A stretch of 64,000 nt of DNA from Fodinibius salsisoli. Its GTDB lineage: Bacteria > Bacteroidota > Rhodothermia > Balneolales > Balneolaceae. The notes below the pieces were generated by a model. It was not told the origin of the DNA. It saw nothing but the letters and a program-made list of their open reading frames with translations, and searched no databases. Location: positions 590,739 through 654,738 of the forward strand of contig NZ_JAGGJA010000001.1 of assembly GCF_026229185.1 (NCBI RefSeq). Reading direction: 5' to 3'. Both the position numbers and the translations under genes were made by a program. Below are positions 29,297-38,826 of the stretch, piece by piece; position 1 is the first letter of the stretch, and the number at the start of each line of letters is the position of its first letter.

Positions 29297-29470
29297 CAAT
29301 GTCAACACTATTCAGGTGTCAACAAAGAATAGCCGTTGCGCACTTTCCATTTTTCCTATTATGAAATCCTGGAAAGAAGCCCCCGGCTTTAAATTCAGGG
29401 CTTATCGTCGGTAGCATTTTATGCCACTCATGACTGCGCATATCCATTATTTCAAGACTCTCTCTTGTAT
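29297..29470 (-). ncRNA. Conserved 5' domain of TPP leader copy 2
   Basis: This matches the segment before TPP copy 1. A stem pairs 29384-29388 with 29331-29335. A 42-codon frame (29319-29447) begins M-D-M-R-S, similar to the start of the short frame in copy 1. The conservation supports an RNA element or promoter; I cannot tell which. Confidence 0.45.
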
Positions 29471-29535
29471 CTTGAATCTGATAGTAATATAGAAGTCGGC
29501 ACTAAATTCATTTGTAGTGTTTCTTTGCCGGACAA

Positions 29536-29554
29536 TGTAAAAGATTCTCCTACA
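29536..29554. promoter_or_regulatory. Operator-like site E
   Basis: TGTAAAAGATTCTCCTACA, the same 6-7-6 layout as site A. It sits at a similar distance upstream of TPP leader copy 2 as site A does of copy 1, and about 220 bases downstream of the CheB-CheR kinase stop codon. Confidence 0.6.
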
Positions 29555-29774
29555 TTACCGGCCAAAAGGATATGAATTGCTATCGGGACTAAGATTTAAT
29601 AGAAGGCACGGAAGAGTTAAATTGAGAGCTGATATTAAAGAACAGCATTGCGATGAATTGAACCCATTTATTTAAGTTCATTCTTAGTTTGTAGTAACTG
29701 GTAGCTAAGACGGTCGTCAGTTTAGGATAAGGTAAATTCCTTTCTTGGCTGCAAAAAGTGTTATCCCAAACGGA

Positions 29775-32700
29775 CTATTTAGCAGTATTTTCTTCTATTG
29801 GCAGTACACACTTGACGATAGTACCACCTTCTTCGGAGACTCTTTTAATTTCTGATTTTCCTCCCAATAACTCAGTACGGTAATGCATTATATTGATACC
29901 TTGGCCATTTGTATCTTTTTCCCGATTGTAGCCAATGCCATTATCTTCAATGGTTAGGTTCAACATATTGTTATCCAAGGAAAGGGTGATATCAATTTTC
30001 TGTGCATTCCCATGTTTGATGGCGTTTGTGATCGCTTCTTGGGCAATATAGTATAGGGAAGAAGTAATAGAATCGTCGGTTATCCGCCCGGAGATATCAT
30101 CGGTAGTCAACATACACTCTACGTCATATACATTTTTTGTTTGCTTGACTAACAAAGTAAGCGCATCAGAGGCAGAACTGACACTACCAGCCAGAGGCAG
30201 TACAAAATGAGAGAGCCCCCGTATGTTTTGTAAGGATTCAACGATCAGTTGTTTGATATCATTGATTTCATTCCGGCTGTCTTCATCCAGTTTTTTTATT
30301 TGTGGACTCGAGTCCAGCATCAACTTGATAGCCAGCAGGTTTTGACTTATCTCATCATGCAAGAATTGGCCGATACTCCAGCGCTCTTTCTTCTCTACGC
30401 GTAACACATCTTGTTGGAGCTGTTTTTGAATTTCAATCTTTTCTTCAAGTTCTGTTTTAACCTTTTCTAATTCGGTTATGTCCACGAATGTGAGCACGGC
30501 CCCTTCAACCTTATAATCCGTTGTATTATACGGCTTGATATGCATCATATATGATTTGCCCTCGCTGCTGCGAATCTGTTTTTGTATTGGATCCAGCTTT
30601 TTATCACCCAGCATCGATTCGATTTGTTTAATAAGATCTTCTTCTTGAATATGATGTGTGATGTGAGAGAGGGGGCGGCCTAAATCTGAAGCAATTAAAT
30701 TAAATAGCTTGTTTGTACTCTGAGTAAAACGCTTGATTCGCATTTTAGAATCAACAAATAAAATCCCAATTTCAGTTGCTTCCATCAGGTTCTTCAGGTC
30801 GTTATTGGCTTTCTGGAGCTCCTCGATCTTTGTCTCGAGCTCTTCATTAACAAATTTCAGTTCCTCATTAACCGATTGTAACTCTTCTTTGCTGGTCTCC
30901 AGTTCCTCTGTAGTGGTCTGCAGTTCTTCATTCATTGACTGCAGTTCTTCATTGGATGCCATCAATTCCTCATTAGAGGTACCATACTCCTCTAAGACTT
31001 GCTGGAGCTGCTCCCTGGTCTGTTCCAGTTCTTTCTCTAATTGTAATACTACCTCAGACTCTTCAAACTCCCGATTATCCGTCGGAATTTTCTGGTCTTC
31101 ATCTTTACCAGATTCTTCCATTTCCTCAAACACGATTTGACGATATCCCTGGGGAATTTTTGAGCCCTGAATAGGCCTGATCTTAAGATTAAGATGTAGC
31201 AACTGATTTTGTAATTGTACGGCCACATTTTTAGTAATGGTTGGAGCGTCATCGTGTTGGTTGAATTCAAAAATGATATTTTGTAATGGCCGACGAATTT
31301 GGGGAGATACCATTTTCAGCAGATCATGGCTGGGTTCTCCGCCTGCATAATGCAGATACCGGTTAATCCCTTTTGAGGAGTGCATTACCTTATTGTCTTC
31401 ATTTACTATAATACTCGGTGGGGCGTACTGATCGGCCAGTAGTGAATGATGGATTTCATCAAAGTTCAATTTTCCGGTATCCAGGTTTTTCTTTCGCCAA
31501 CCAAGGTTAATTTGCTTCATATTAGGCAAAAGTGATAAAGGGGGAACATCTCGAATAGAAGAGGGTACCCGTCGTGATATATAGATACCCTTTGATTTAT
31601 TAACTGGTGCAAAATAGTCTGAAGCAGCAATGGTAGAATCAGATAAGCCCAAAAATAAATACCCTCCCGACCGCAAGGCGTGGTGTGCTATTTTTAATGT
31701 TTCACTCTGCAAGTCTTTTTTGAAATAAATCAACAGGTTGCGAAAGGAAATTAAATCCTGGTTTACAAATGGAGGATCTGCAAGAATATTGTGTTTGGAA
31801 ATTAATACCATGTTGCGAATTTCTTCGCTGATCTGGTATCCTCTATCTTCTTTGTGGAAGTAACGCAATAACCGTTCTTCTGAAATTTCTGAGGCTATTG
31901 TTTCCGGATATATCCCTTTGCGAGCAACCCTGAGGGCATCATCACTAATATCGGTACCGAATATTTTAATATGTGGCTTATAGTCCAGTGTTGAGGCATA
32001 CTCATCAAGCAAAATAGCCAGGGAGTATACTTCCTCCCCAGTGGCACAGCCGACCACCCAGATGCGAATGGGTTTATCGACTTCCTTGTCTTTAAACAGC
32101 TTGGGGATGATCTCTTCCGCAAGCTGTTCGAAAGCTTCGGGATCGCGGAAAAAGTTGGTAACGCTGATCAGCAGATCATCGAAAAGCCAATCAATTTCAT
32201 CGGGATTTTTGTCTAAATATTCCCGGTACTCCGTAATGGTTTTGCAGTTTGATATATACAACCGGCGCTGAAGGCGTCTTAGAACAGAAGATCTTTTATA
32301 CTGGCTGAAGTCGTGATTCTTTTTTGAATCCAATAACTTAAAAATTTCACCCAGAGCCAGCTTTTCTCGTTTATCGAGCTGCTCTTCCTGCAGCGGCATC
32401 TCTATTTTGCCTAAATTATTTTTGTAGTCTAATACCTTTTGGGCCAATTCCTTCACGGGTAATTCAAAATCCACGAGGTTAGTCTCTATGGCACTAAGGG
32501 GCATGCCGTTATAGGCAGCTTCTTTGGGGTCCTGTACCATCATAATACCGCCATGTTCTTTTATGGCTTTCAGTCCCAGGGAACCATCACTGCCGCTGCC
32601 GGAAAGGATAATACCTATCGCTTTTTTTTCGCATTCTTCGGCCAGTGAACGAAAAAAGACGTCAATGACGGCTTGTGAATCTTTTTCTTTCTCTTCAACC

Positions 32701-32978
32701 AGCAATTGATCGCCTTGAAGGCGCAATTGTTTACTGGGAGGAATGATATAAATGTGGTTAGGTTCAACTTTGGTTGTACCGGAAACCTGCTGCACATCCA
32801 TGGGAGTGTGTGAGGAAAGCAATTTCCCCATTGCACTTGATTTTTGTGGTGCCAAGTGTACAATAATTACAAATGCCATCCCCGAGTCATCCGGCAAGTG
32901 GTCAAAAAACTTTTGCAATGCCTTCAATCCGCCGGCGGATGCTCCGATACCAACAACTGGGAAATCAATTTCATTCAT
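29775..32978 (-). CDS. CheB-CheR-PAS histidine kinase fusion
   Basis: A 1067-aa protein. The CheB methylesterase domain covers about residues 1-190 (catalytic S14 in G-A-S-A-G-G and a histidine near 41), and the CheR methyltransferase about 205-465 (S-V-T-N-F-F-R-D and V-V-G-C-A-T-G-E-E-V). A long E-E-L-Q-x-x-N-E-E-L coiled coil around 655-735 leads to a PAS domain (about 740-850). A C-terminal HisKA_3-like kinase has its histidine in L-H-D-E-I-S-Q and an ATPase domain. No receptor or response regulator is encoded nearby, so its sensory input and output are unknown. Confidence 0.9.
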   Translation of the reverse strand: MNEIDFPVVGIGASAGGLKALQKFFDHLPDDSGMAFVIIVHLAPQKSSAMGKLLSSHTPMDVQQVSGTTKVEPNHIYIIPPSKQLRLQGDQLLVEEKEKDSQAVIDVFFRSLAEECEKKAIGIILSGSGSDGSLGLKAIKEHGGIMMVQDPKEAAYNGMPLSAIETNLVDFELPVKELAQKVLDYKNNLGKIEMPLQEEQLDKREKLALGEIFKLLDSKKNHDFSQYKRSSVLRRLQRRLYISNCKTITEYREYLDKNPDEIDWLFDDLLISVTNFFRDPEAFEQLAEEIIPKLFKDKEVDKPIRIWVVGCATGEEVYSLAILLDEYASTLDYKPHIKIFGTDISDDALRVARKGIYPETIASEISEERLLRYFHKEDRGYQISEEIRNMVLISKHNILADPPFVNQDLISFRNLLIYFKKDLQSETLKIAHHALRSGGYLFLGLSDSTIAASDYFAPVNKSKGIYISRRVPSSIRDVPPLSLLPNMKQINLGWRKKNLDTGKLNFDEIHHSLLADQYAPPSIIVNEDNKVMHSSKGINRYLHYAGGEPSHDLLKMVSPQIRRPLQNIIFEFNQHDDAPTITKNVAVQLQNQLLHLNLKIRPIQGSKIPQGYRQIVFEEMEESGKDEDQKIPTDNREFEESEVVLQLEKELEQTREQLQQVLEEYGTSNEELMASNEELQSMNEELQTTTEELETSKEELQSVNEELKFVNEELETKIEELQKANNDLKNLMEATEIGILFVDSKMRIKRFTQSTNKLFNLIASDLGRPLSHITHHIQEEDLIKQIESMLGDKKLDPIQKQIRSSEGKSYMMHIKPYNTTDYKVEGAVLTFVDITELEKVKTELEEKIEIQKQLQQDVLRVEKKERWSIGQFLHDEISQNLLAIKLMLDSSPQIKKLDEDSRNEINDIKQLIVESLQNIRGLSHFVLPLAGSVSSASDALTLLVKQTKNVYDVECMLTTDDISGRITDDSITSSLYYIAQEAITNAIKHGNAQKIDITLSLDNNMLNLTIEDNGIGYNREKDTNGQGINIMHYRTELLGGKSEIKRVSEEGGTIVKCVLPIEENTAK

Positions 32979-33256
32979 ATTTATATGATATGTATTTATA
33001 TAATGAACCCTTGCCCTTAGTATACGTGATTTACTGAGTAATTTTACTACTATAATAATTGTAAGGAAAAATACTATGCATAGCGAAGAATTGGAAAAGA
33101 TAAGCCCTATCCAAAATAAAGGTAAAGCAGTGGCAGGAAATATCCCACATTGAACTTATCCACTCTCTTACAATGTTGTTAGTACGCACTTCATATAATA
33201 AACAGCCCCAAAGATAATGTTACCATGCCAAGCTTAAGCCGCGGGGGATTTATTTT

Positions 33257-33604
33257 ATGGGTAATGAAGAAGTTACAAAAGATAAAAAATCAGATAGCCG
33301 TCTTAGCATCGAAGGAACGCATATTTTGGATAGAGAACTTGCTACCCTTCAATTTTCCGTTTGGGATATAGCCAGGCAAAAAGGCCATACAAAATTCGTT
33401 GGATCTGTTCCTGAGACTGCGGAATTTCTTGAGCGCCAAGATTTAGATAACCTTGAAGTGTCTGCCCTGGACTTGGAATATATGCACTCCCTGCAACCTG
33501 TTTCTGCTGAGCAATGGATTAGCTGGTATTACCAGACGGCTTTATCAAAGTTAGAAGACAATAACTTTGACAATGGGGTACTGGTTCCTTATCCGGCTAA
33601 ATAG
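33257..33604 (+). CDS. Hypothetical protein, 115 aa
   Basis: Not recognised. It is a soluble, acidic, helical protein without signal peptide or membrane segment. It is divergent from the CheB-CheR kinase, with a 278-bp gap that should hold promoters for both. A terminator lies downstream at 33780. Confidence 0.55.
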   Translation: MGNEEVTKDKKSDSRLSIEGTHILDRELATLQFSVWDIARQKGHTKFVGSVPETAEFLERQDLDNLEVSALDLEYMHSLQPVSAEQWISWYYQTALSKLEDNNFDNGVLVPYPAK

Positions 33605-33779
33605 CCAATCTTACAAGATGGATAACTTGTGTCCTCTATGATACTGATATCTATGTAATCCCAATCATGCTAAAGAAATAGAAAAGGACCAAATATAAAT
33701 AAGGTTACTTTGGGATAAAAAGGCATATAAGGATGATTCTCGCTCCAACATATTTTGCAGAGAAAGACTTGTCAGGATT

Positions 33780-33835
33780 AACCTCCCGAGGTACTTACCT
33801 ACCCATAGGAAACAGCTTAGGTAAGTCAGGAGGTT
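33780..33835 (+). terminator. Strong hairpin in the 33605-33917 gap
   Basis: Two stacked stems (7 bp at 33780-33786 with 33829-33835, and an inner 8 bp) are followed by TTTTACATTTT on the plus strand. It probably terminates the 33257-33604 gene. The rest of this 313-base gap shows nothing else. Confidence 0.6.
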
Positions 33836-33917
33836 TTACATTTTGACCGATGTGATGCCATTAATCTGATAAAAAGAAAGAGCAGGTCAGGGGCTGATAT
33901 AAGTGTTGGCTTTTAGT

Positions 33918-34648
33918 TTAAAATCCTATCGTTAGTTCTGAGCCATCAGTGGGAGAAGGCCTGGATTCAGCTATCTCTAGTGATTTTTTATAGATTTCCT
34001 TTAAGTCTGGAAGTTGCTTTTCTGCCCCATTTCTGGCAAACAGTGGTGTCTGTACCTCAATAGTGGTCGGTCCTTCGATAGTATTGGAGTGGTCCCAAAC
34101 ATCAACCCATGAGCCTTCAGGAAGGTATACCTTTCGGCTATCTTTTTCCCCAATGACGGGGCTCACTAAAATATCTTTACCATACATGTATTGATCCCAG
34201 ATACCCCATGTTTTTTCATCTTCCGGAAATTTAAAAAATAATGGGCTTGCAATAGGAGTTCCATCTTGTGTGCTTTTGTAGCTAATTCATAAGTGTAGTC
34301 GAGCATGTGCATTTTTAATTTGGAATACAAACGGTAAATAGCAATTAATTCCGTGTCATAATGCGGCTCACCCAGCATATCCCAGGGGGCCCGGTCAGAA
34401 ATAGGGCCAACCTCCATCATTGGTGTAAAAGCACTGAATCCGAGCCATCTAGCCAGTACATGCCGGTCGGTGGGATCTTGGTATCCACCTGTGTCAGATC
34501 CCCAGAAAGGGAATCCCATGATAGCGGATCGCTGCATTCCAATAACAGCATTTCTGAAACCTAACCACGTACGGTAATGGTCTCCTCCCCAAGGAGTAGC
34601 ATATTGTCGTGTTTTGGTGTATCCGGCTCGAGGCATGACAAGACCTTT
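33918..34648 (-). pseudogene. GH31 glycoside hydrolase, 3' remnant with frameshift
   Basis: The translation matches the catalytic part of family GH31 (alpha-glucosidase/xylosidase): R-A-G-Y, then F-W-G-S-D-T-G-G-Y around the acid/base region, and further on the D-I-L-V-S-P-V-I ... P-L-F-A-R-N-G-A segment. The 5' half is absent; homology stops near 34640. The frame is also broken around 34265-34268 by loss of one base; with that base restored the two pieces join. The gene is therefore truncated and frameshifted. It abuts a truncated haem protein on the other strand. Confidence 0.8.
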
Positions 34649-35099
34649 CTCAATTGAAGAGTGGCAGTCAGCACTTTCTGAAGAGGGTAACCCTCAGCGT
34701 GGAAGGAATGTGTTTTACTCAGTTCATTCTACCTGCTCAACCTGTCACGCAGTAAAAGAGAGAGGCGGTGACTTGGGACCAGCATTAACCAATGTTGCAA
34801 CATCCAAGACCCGGGAGCAATTAATACATTCCATATTGAGGCCTTCAGAGGAGATCAGTCCCCAGTGGCAGGGATGGTACATTGAGCTGAAAGACGGTAC
34901 CAGAGACCAAGGGCGACAGATAAACGTGGGATATGATGATATAGAAATTTATACACAGGCCGGTGAAGTAATTAGTTTCGACAAGAATGAGGTGGTTGAT
35001 TACGGTGTGGTTGAAAGCTCACTGATGCCACCCGGATTGCAAGCACGATTGACCGTTAATGATATGAAGGATTTAATATCATTTTTAGAAGTACAATGA
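34637..35099 (+). pseudogene. Large haem-binding protein, C-terminal remnant
   Basis: The sequence resembles the C-terminal haem domain of large membrane-bound dehydrogenase or PVC-type haem proteins: G-R-N-V-F-Y-S ... C-S-T-C-H-A-V with R-G-G-D-L-G-P-A-L-T, then L-R-P-S-E-E-I-S-P-Q-W. Complete members are many hundreds of residues longer. Only the last 150 or so residues remain, starting at the junction with the GH31 remnant. It has no start codon of its own with a ribosome site. Confidence 0.75.
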
Positions 35100-35160
35100 A
35101 GCTAAGAGAAAAAGAAACAGGATGACAAGAAAGCTATTTTGAAGGAGGAATACTTTTTAG

Positions 35161-35403
35161 TTGAAGAGAGAAATCACCCATGGGGATAATGTTGTTTTAA
35201 TTGGGCTTGTCTGCCGGTGCTATATTGTTGATGGATAGGGAGTTATCACCTATTTTTATTCCGATGAGCAGTGGGTGGGCTCCGAGAGTTTTATCGGGGT
35301 AAAGCAGAATCAGGAAGAGAATTTTACAGTCAACAAAAAAGGGAATAAGAATACTGTATTTAGCGATTATCTGGATACATGCAGAGCAGATGACATGATG
35401 TAG
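35161..35403 (+). pseudogene. Remnant with in-frame TAG, possibly Crp/Fnr-like
   Basis: An 81-codon frame is interrupted by TAG at 35236-35238. Its composition (G-D-N-V-V-L-I-G-L-V ... G-V-I-T-Y-F-Y-S-D-E-Q-W-V-G-S-E-S-F-I-G) faintly recalls the sensor half of Crp/Fnr regulators. The likeness is weak; it could be an unrelated decayed gene or noncoding sequence. Confidence 0.3.
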
Positions 35404-35421
35404 AACATTACCTTTATATCC

Positions 35422-35454
35422 ATCGCCCCCCGATGCTATCCTCGGGGGGGCGAT
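35422..35454. terminator. GC-rich hairpin
   Basis: A stem of about 12 bp with one extra G (35422-35433 with 35442-35454) and a C/G-rich core. It lies between the remnants and the lipoprotein pseudogene. There is no clear U-run on either strand. Confidence 0.5.
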
Positions 35455-35543
35455 AGAATTGTTATTCCAAATTTTCTGTAGATATTCTAAATACCGGAAG
35501 TTTAGTTTCTGACCTTTAAATCAGCATTTAACAGTTGAATTCA

Positions 35544-36078
35544 TCAATTCTGGTTTGAAACTGGTTTATCATAATCAGTACTTTGATCAGATGAAATATT
35601 ATATACATGGAAAATAACTTCTTCATCTGCCAAATATTTTTGATCTCCCAGAGATTCGTAGAGATCCAAGGAAAGTGTATCCGTTATGGCCTTGTCTAAA
35701 TCGGGACAATCCTCTGTATCCAATTTCACAAGAAACCCTATGTGGTATGGATATGATTCGGCTACCCGGCCATCCCAAACAATTTCAAATTGATCATCAC
35801 ATGATTTTTTATGCGTTACTTCAACATGTAAATACTTTATGTCATTTTCTGTCGGAGTGCCATACATCAGTAATTTCAAAAGGGGCCCCCACTTCTTCCT
35901 TCCCCTCTTGACCTATTTTATGGAGATCATTATACATATCCTGGCTCTTATAAAAGGTAAAGTTTTCTCCCTTTACTGATGCTGGTTCACCTGTGGTATT
36001 GGTATCAGTACTATTCGACTGACACCCTGACAAGAGGCCTATTGTTATAGACAGAAGAATTGATAATGATTTATACAT
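35544..36078 (-). pseudogene. Lipoprotein gene with a frameshift
   Basis: The first frame (36078 downward) begins with a signal peptide and lipobox L-S-G-C, then 60 residues of Ser/Thr-rich linker and globular sequence, and stops at 35842. A second frame, open through 35862 and ending at 35544, continues with Y-G-T-P-T-E-N-D-I-K-Y-L-H-V-E-V-T-H. The total of 535 bases is 3n+1, consistent with a one-base insertion in the overlap near 35858-35880. The intact product would be an exported lipoprotein of about 177 aa of unknown function. A sequencing error is possible. Confidence 0.65.
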
Positions 36079-36427
36079 AATAGATGTTATACCTTGTGGT
36101 TTGATAGATGAATGTTTTTGATGTAACTACCTGTTATTTATACACATATATAAACAGCTATAACTATTTATTTTAATATGATATGAGTCTTCCTTTAATA
36201 ATGATTATTCAAATGGCAGACTTGGTTATTATCTATCATCCGATATAGCTATAAGTGAACAAAATATGGTTACTGTGCACTTTGAAAGTATGAACATGCA
36301 TATTAAAGAACTTTTTGAAGACATTTTATCTTATTGAAAGGACAAATTAGGAAAGAATTCCTTAATTCATATTGATGTACAAGTCTTTGTCAATATTTAA
36401 TAGTAGATATAGATTGGTAATGTATGT
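36079..36427. other. AT-rich intergenic region
   Basis: 349 bases between the lipoprotein pseudogene and the saccharopine-dehydrogenase-like gene. No gene, strong hairpin or repeat is seen. Confidence 0.5.
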
Positions 36428-37492
36428 TTACAATATGGCCTTGAGAGATTCCTCTGTTTCTAATAATGCTATTATAGCCTCTTGTGGTTCAAATAATTGT
36501 TCCAAATGATAAACACCTGTTGGGTGAGAACTGCTGATTAATCTTTTTGCTACTTCAGCAGCAACTAACCCGGTTACATATCCTTCGCCATGACCACTTA
36601 AAGAACATTTATAAGTGGAACCATCATATCCCCTACCTATGACCTTGGCCATAAAAATGTCACTCCCCAATGAAATAGAATTAATTAATTTTATTACAAT
36701 ATCTTGGATTAGTTCTTTTTTCAATATTGCTGATAATCCAGTCATTTCGGCAAAGGCTATTAGATTTGTCATAATTAAAGAATCAAAACAAACGCGGGTA
36801 AAGACTTGAACTCCATCCATATTATCTGCAAGTACATGCTGATCTGATAAGTTAAACAGGAATGTTTTTCTCTTACCTATTTCTGAATTAAAATAAACTT
36901 TCTTTGGCTCGCTAAAACTTTTTACTACATGGGCTTCTCCTATTCCCTTCACCGAATATTCAGTATTCAAATTATTCAACATCCATTGATAGGCAGCTGT
37001 ACCATGTTTTTCACCACTTCCCAATAAAACATGAATATCCAGCTGCATTGCTTCCTCCAATTGGTTCTTACAATGTTTGGCCAAGAGGTTGGTAATACCA
37101 GGAGCCAATCCTACACTTAGTACCCCAATAGCATTGTTCTCAACAGCTATACCATTAAGCTTTTCAACTTCAGATAAGAATTCATAGCCAGCTGTTATAT
37201 CGATATAATTTATCTCTTCCAAAAAGCAGTGTTCTACAAAGTCCGTGTTCTCTTGATCTATACACATAATAACCAGCGCAACATCTTTCAACAGTTCGCT
37301 ATATTTTCCGGTATCAGCTATATCACAGCGTAAGGGAACTGCTCGATGATTCAATTCTTTACTCAATTGTTCTGCTTTATTATAGTTTCTACCGGCTACA
37401 ATTACTCTACCTGGATAGATTTCAGACAAGTGCCGGGTTATGACGCTCCCAACACTACCATACCCCCCAATAATTAGAATGTTTTTTTCCAT
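36428..37492 (-). CDS. Saccharopine-dehydrogenase-like NAD(P)-binding protein
   Basis: A 354-aa protein with an N-terminal Rossmann motif G-G-Y-G-S-V-G and an A-G-R-N-Y-N-K-A segment typical of the saccharopine dehydrogenase NADP-binding superfamily. The family covers lysine catabolism enzymes and many uncharacterised oxidoreductases. No pathway partner is adjacent, so the substrate is unknown. Confidence 0.8.
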   Translation of the reverse strand: MEKNILIIGGYGSVGSVITRHLSEIYPGRVIVAGRNYNKAEQLSKELNHRAVPLRCDIADTGKYSELLKDVALVIMCIDQENTDFVEHCFLEEINYIDITAGYEFLSEVEKLNGIAVENNAIGVLSVGLAPGITNLLAKHCKNQLEEAMQLDIHVLLGSGEKHGTAAYQWMLNNLNTEYSVKGIGEAHVVKSFSEPKKVYFNSEIGKRKTFLFNLSDQHVLADNMDGVQVFTRVCFDSLIMTNLIAFAEMTGLSAILKKELIQDIVIKLINSISLGSDIFMAKVIGRGYDGSTYKCSLSGHGEGYVTGLVAAEVAKRLISSSHPTGVYHLEQLFEPQEAIIALLETEESLKAIL

Positions 37493-37595
37493 AAATAATA
37501 GCTTTGAGTTATAATGTTTTATTAGGGGTAAATTATATTAATCTTACAACCCATAAATATTTGTTAAATAGTAGTCAGAAATTAGCAAATAAGAG

Positions 37596-38747
37596 TCAGC
37601 TTCTACCTTCCATTACGTTGCTCAAGTCAGAAAGGATTTGTTGCAGGCTATAAAACGGCAGCAGCCTATTACGAATTTTGGAAAGAACGGGTGATTTCAT
37701 AAATATCATTTTTGCCAGCTTGCGAGAATCTGCCTGTGCAGTTTCCACGCGCTGTTTCTGTCGTTGAGTATAGAGATTTAATGCATAGGGTAGATGCTGT
37801 TTATGTGCCCGACTAAGCTCATCGGCCAGGGCCGCAGCCGAATCCATTGCCATCGAAGCCCCGACACCGGCGGTTGGCAGAAATCCTGTTGCGGCATCTC
37901 CCAGTAGCACTACATGCCCTTTGTGCCAGGTCTTGGTTCTGCAGTCGTGAAAATCCCAAAAGAAGGGGCGCTCATCTTTACGACAGGCCTCAAGAGCTTG
38001 GCGGGGCAGCTCATGTTCAGGAGAAACCATCTGTTTTACCTCATCCGCAAACGACGCTAATCCTTTTTCTTTAATAATATCTATTGGGCCGCCTAAAAAG
38101 ACGCCCACTTTGTCTTTTACCGGGTAGATACCAAGAAAAGAGCCGGCGCCCCAGTATTCTTTGTAGGAGGTTGTTGGATTACCATGAAGCCAGCTCACCC
38201 ATCCACCCCAGCCGGTGTGATAATAGGAATATTCATTATCATCCAGGATGAAATCCCGAGTCTCAGAATGGAGTCCATCCGCTATAATTACCAGATCAAA
38301 TCGCTCGGACCGGCCCTCAGAAAAAGTAACCCGCACTTCATCATTACCTTGTTCCAGATTAGCTACTGTTGTATCAAAACGGACAGCTTCGGGTGTTACG
38401 TTAGCCAATAAAATGTCAATAAGCTTCTGACGGGTAATACTTCGGTAAGAGCCGTATTTTTCGTTAATAAAATCAAGCGGATACGACTTTATCAACGCCC
38501 CGTTTGAGCGGTGTGCTTCATAATATTCCATCTGGATACTTTGGTTGTAGTACGCTGTCCGGGCATCCAGTGCATTTAACACTCGTCCGCCCAGTGGGTA
38601 GAGCCCGAGCATGTATCCGGTACAATTAAACTGTTGCTGGGGCTCCCGCTCTACAATTTGGGGGTGCAGCCCATGCCTGGAAAGAAGGCCGGCGCAGGTA
38701 AGCCCTGCTACTCCGGCCCCGATGATCAATATATCCATATCCTGCAT
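37596..38747 (-). CDS. FAD-dependent monooxygenase
   Basis: A 383-aa class A flavoprotein monooxygenase. The N-terminal G-A-G-V-A-G-L-T-C-A-G-L binds the ADP part of FAD, a D-G-x-x-S motif is replaced by A-D-G-L-H-S, and G-D-A-A-T-G-F-L-P-T-A-G-V-G-A-S-M-A is the second FAD motif. Homologues hydroxylate aromatics or oxidise antibiotics (TetX-like). The substrate cannot be inferred. Confidence 0.85.
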   Translation of the reverse strand: MQDMDILIIGAGVAGLTCAGLLSRHGLHPQIVEREPQQQFNCTGYMLGLYPLGGRVLNALDARTAYYNQSIQMEYYEAHRSNGALIKSYPLDFINEKYGSYRSITRQKLIDILLANVTPEAVRFDTTVANLEQGNDEVRVTFSEGRSERFDLVIIADGLHSETRDFILDDNEYSYYHTGWGGWVSWLHGNPTTSYKEYWGAGSFLGIYPVKDKVGVFLGGPIDIIKEKGLASFADEVKQMVSPEHELPRQALEACRKDERPFFWDFHDCRTKTWHKGHVVLLGDAATGFLPTAGVGASMAMDSAAALADELSRAHKQHLPYALNLYTQRQKQRVETAQADSRKLAKMIFMKSPVLSKIRNRLLPFYSLQQILSDLSNVMEGRS

Positions 38748-38776
38748 AACAGGTCTGGTTACTTGGTCAAAATAAG

Positions 38777-38815
38777 ACCCTTTGAGATGCGCTGGGAGGT
38801 GATATTAAAAAGGGT
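38777..38815 (-). terminator. Weak inverted repeat before the monooxygenase gene
   Basis: A 7-bp inverted repeat (38777-38783 with 38809-38815) with a 25-nt loop lies between the lipoprotein stop and the monooxygenase start. It could be a weak terminator or chance. Confidence 0.3.
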
Positions 38816-38826
38816 ACATGCATTCT

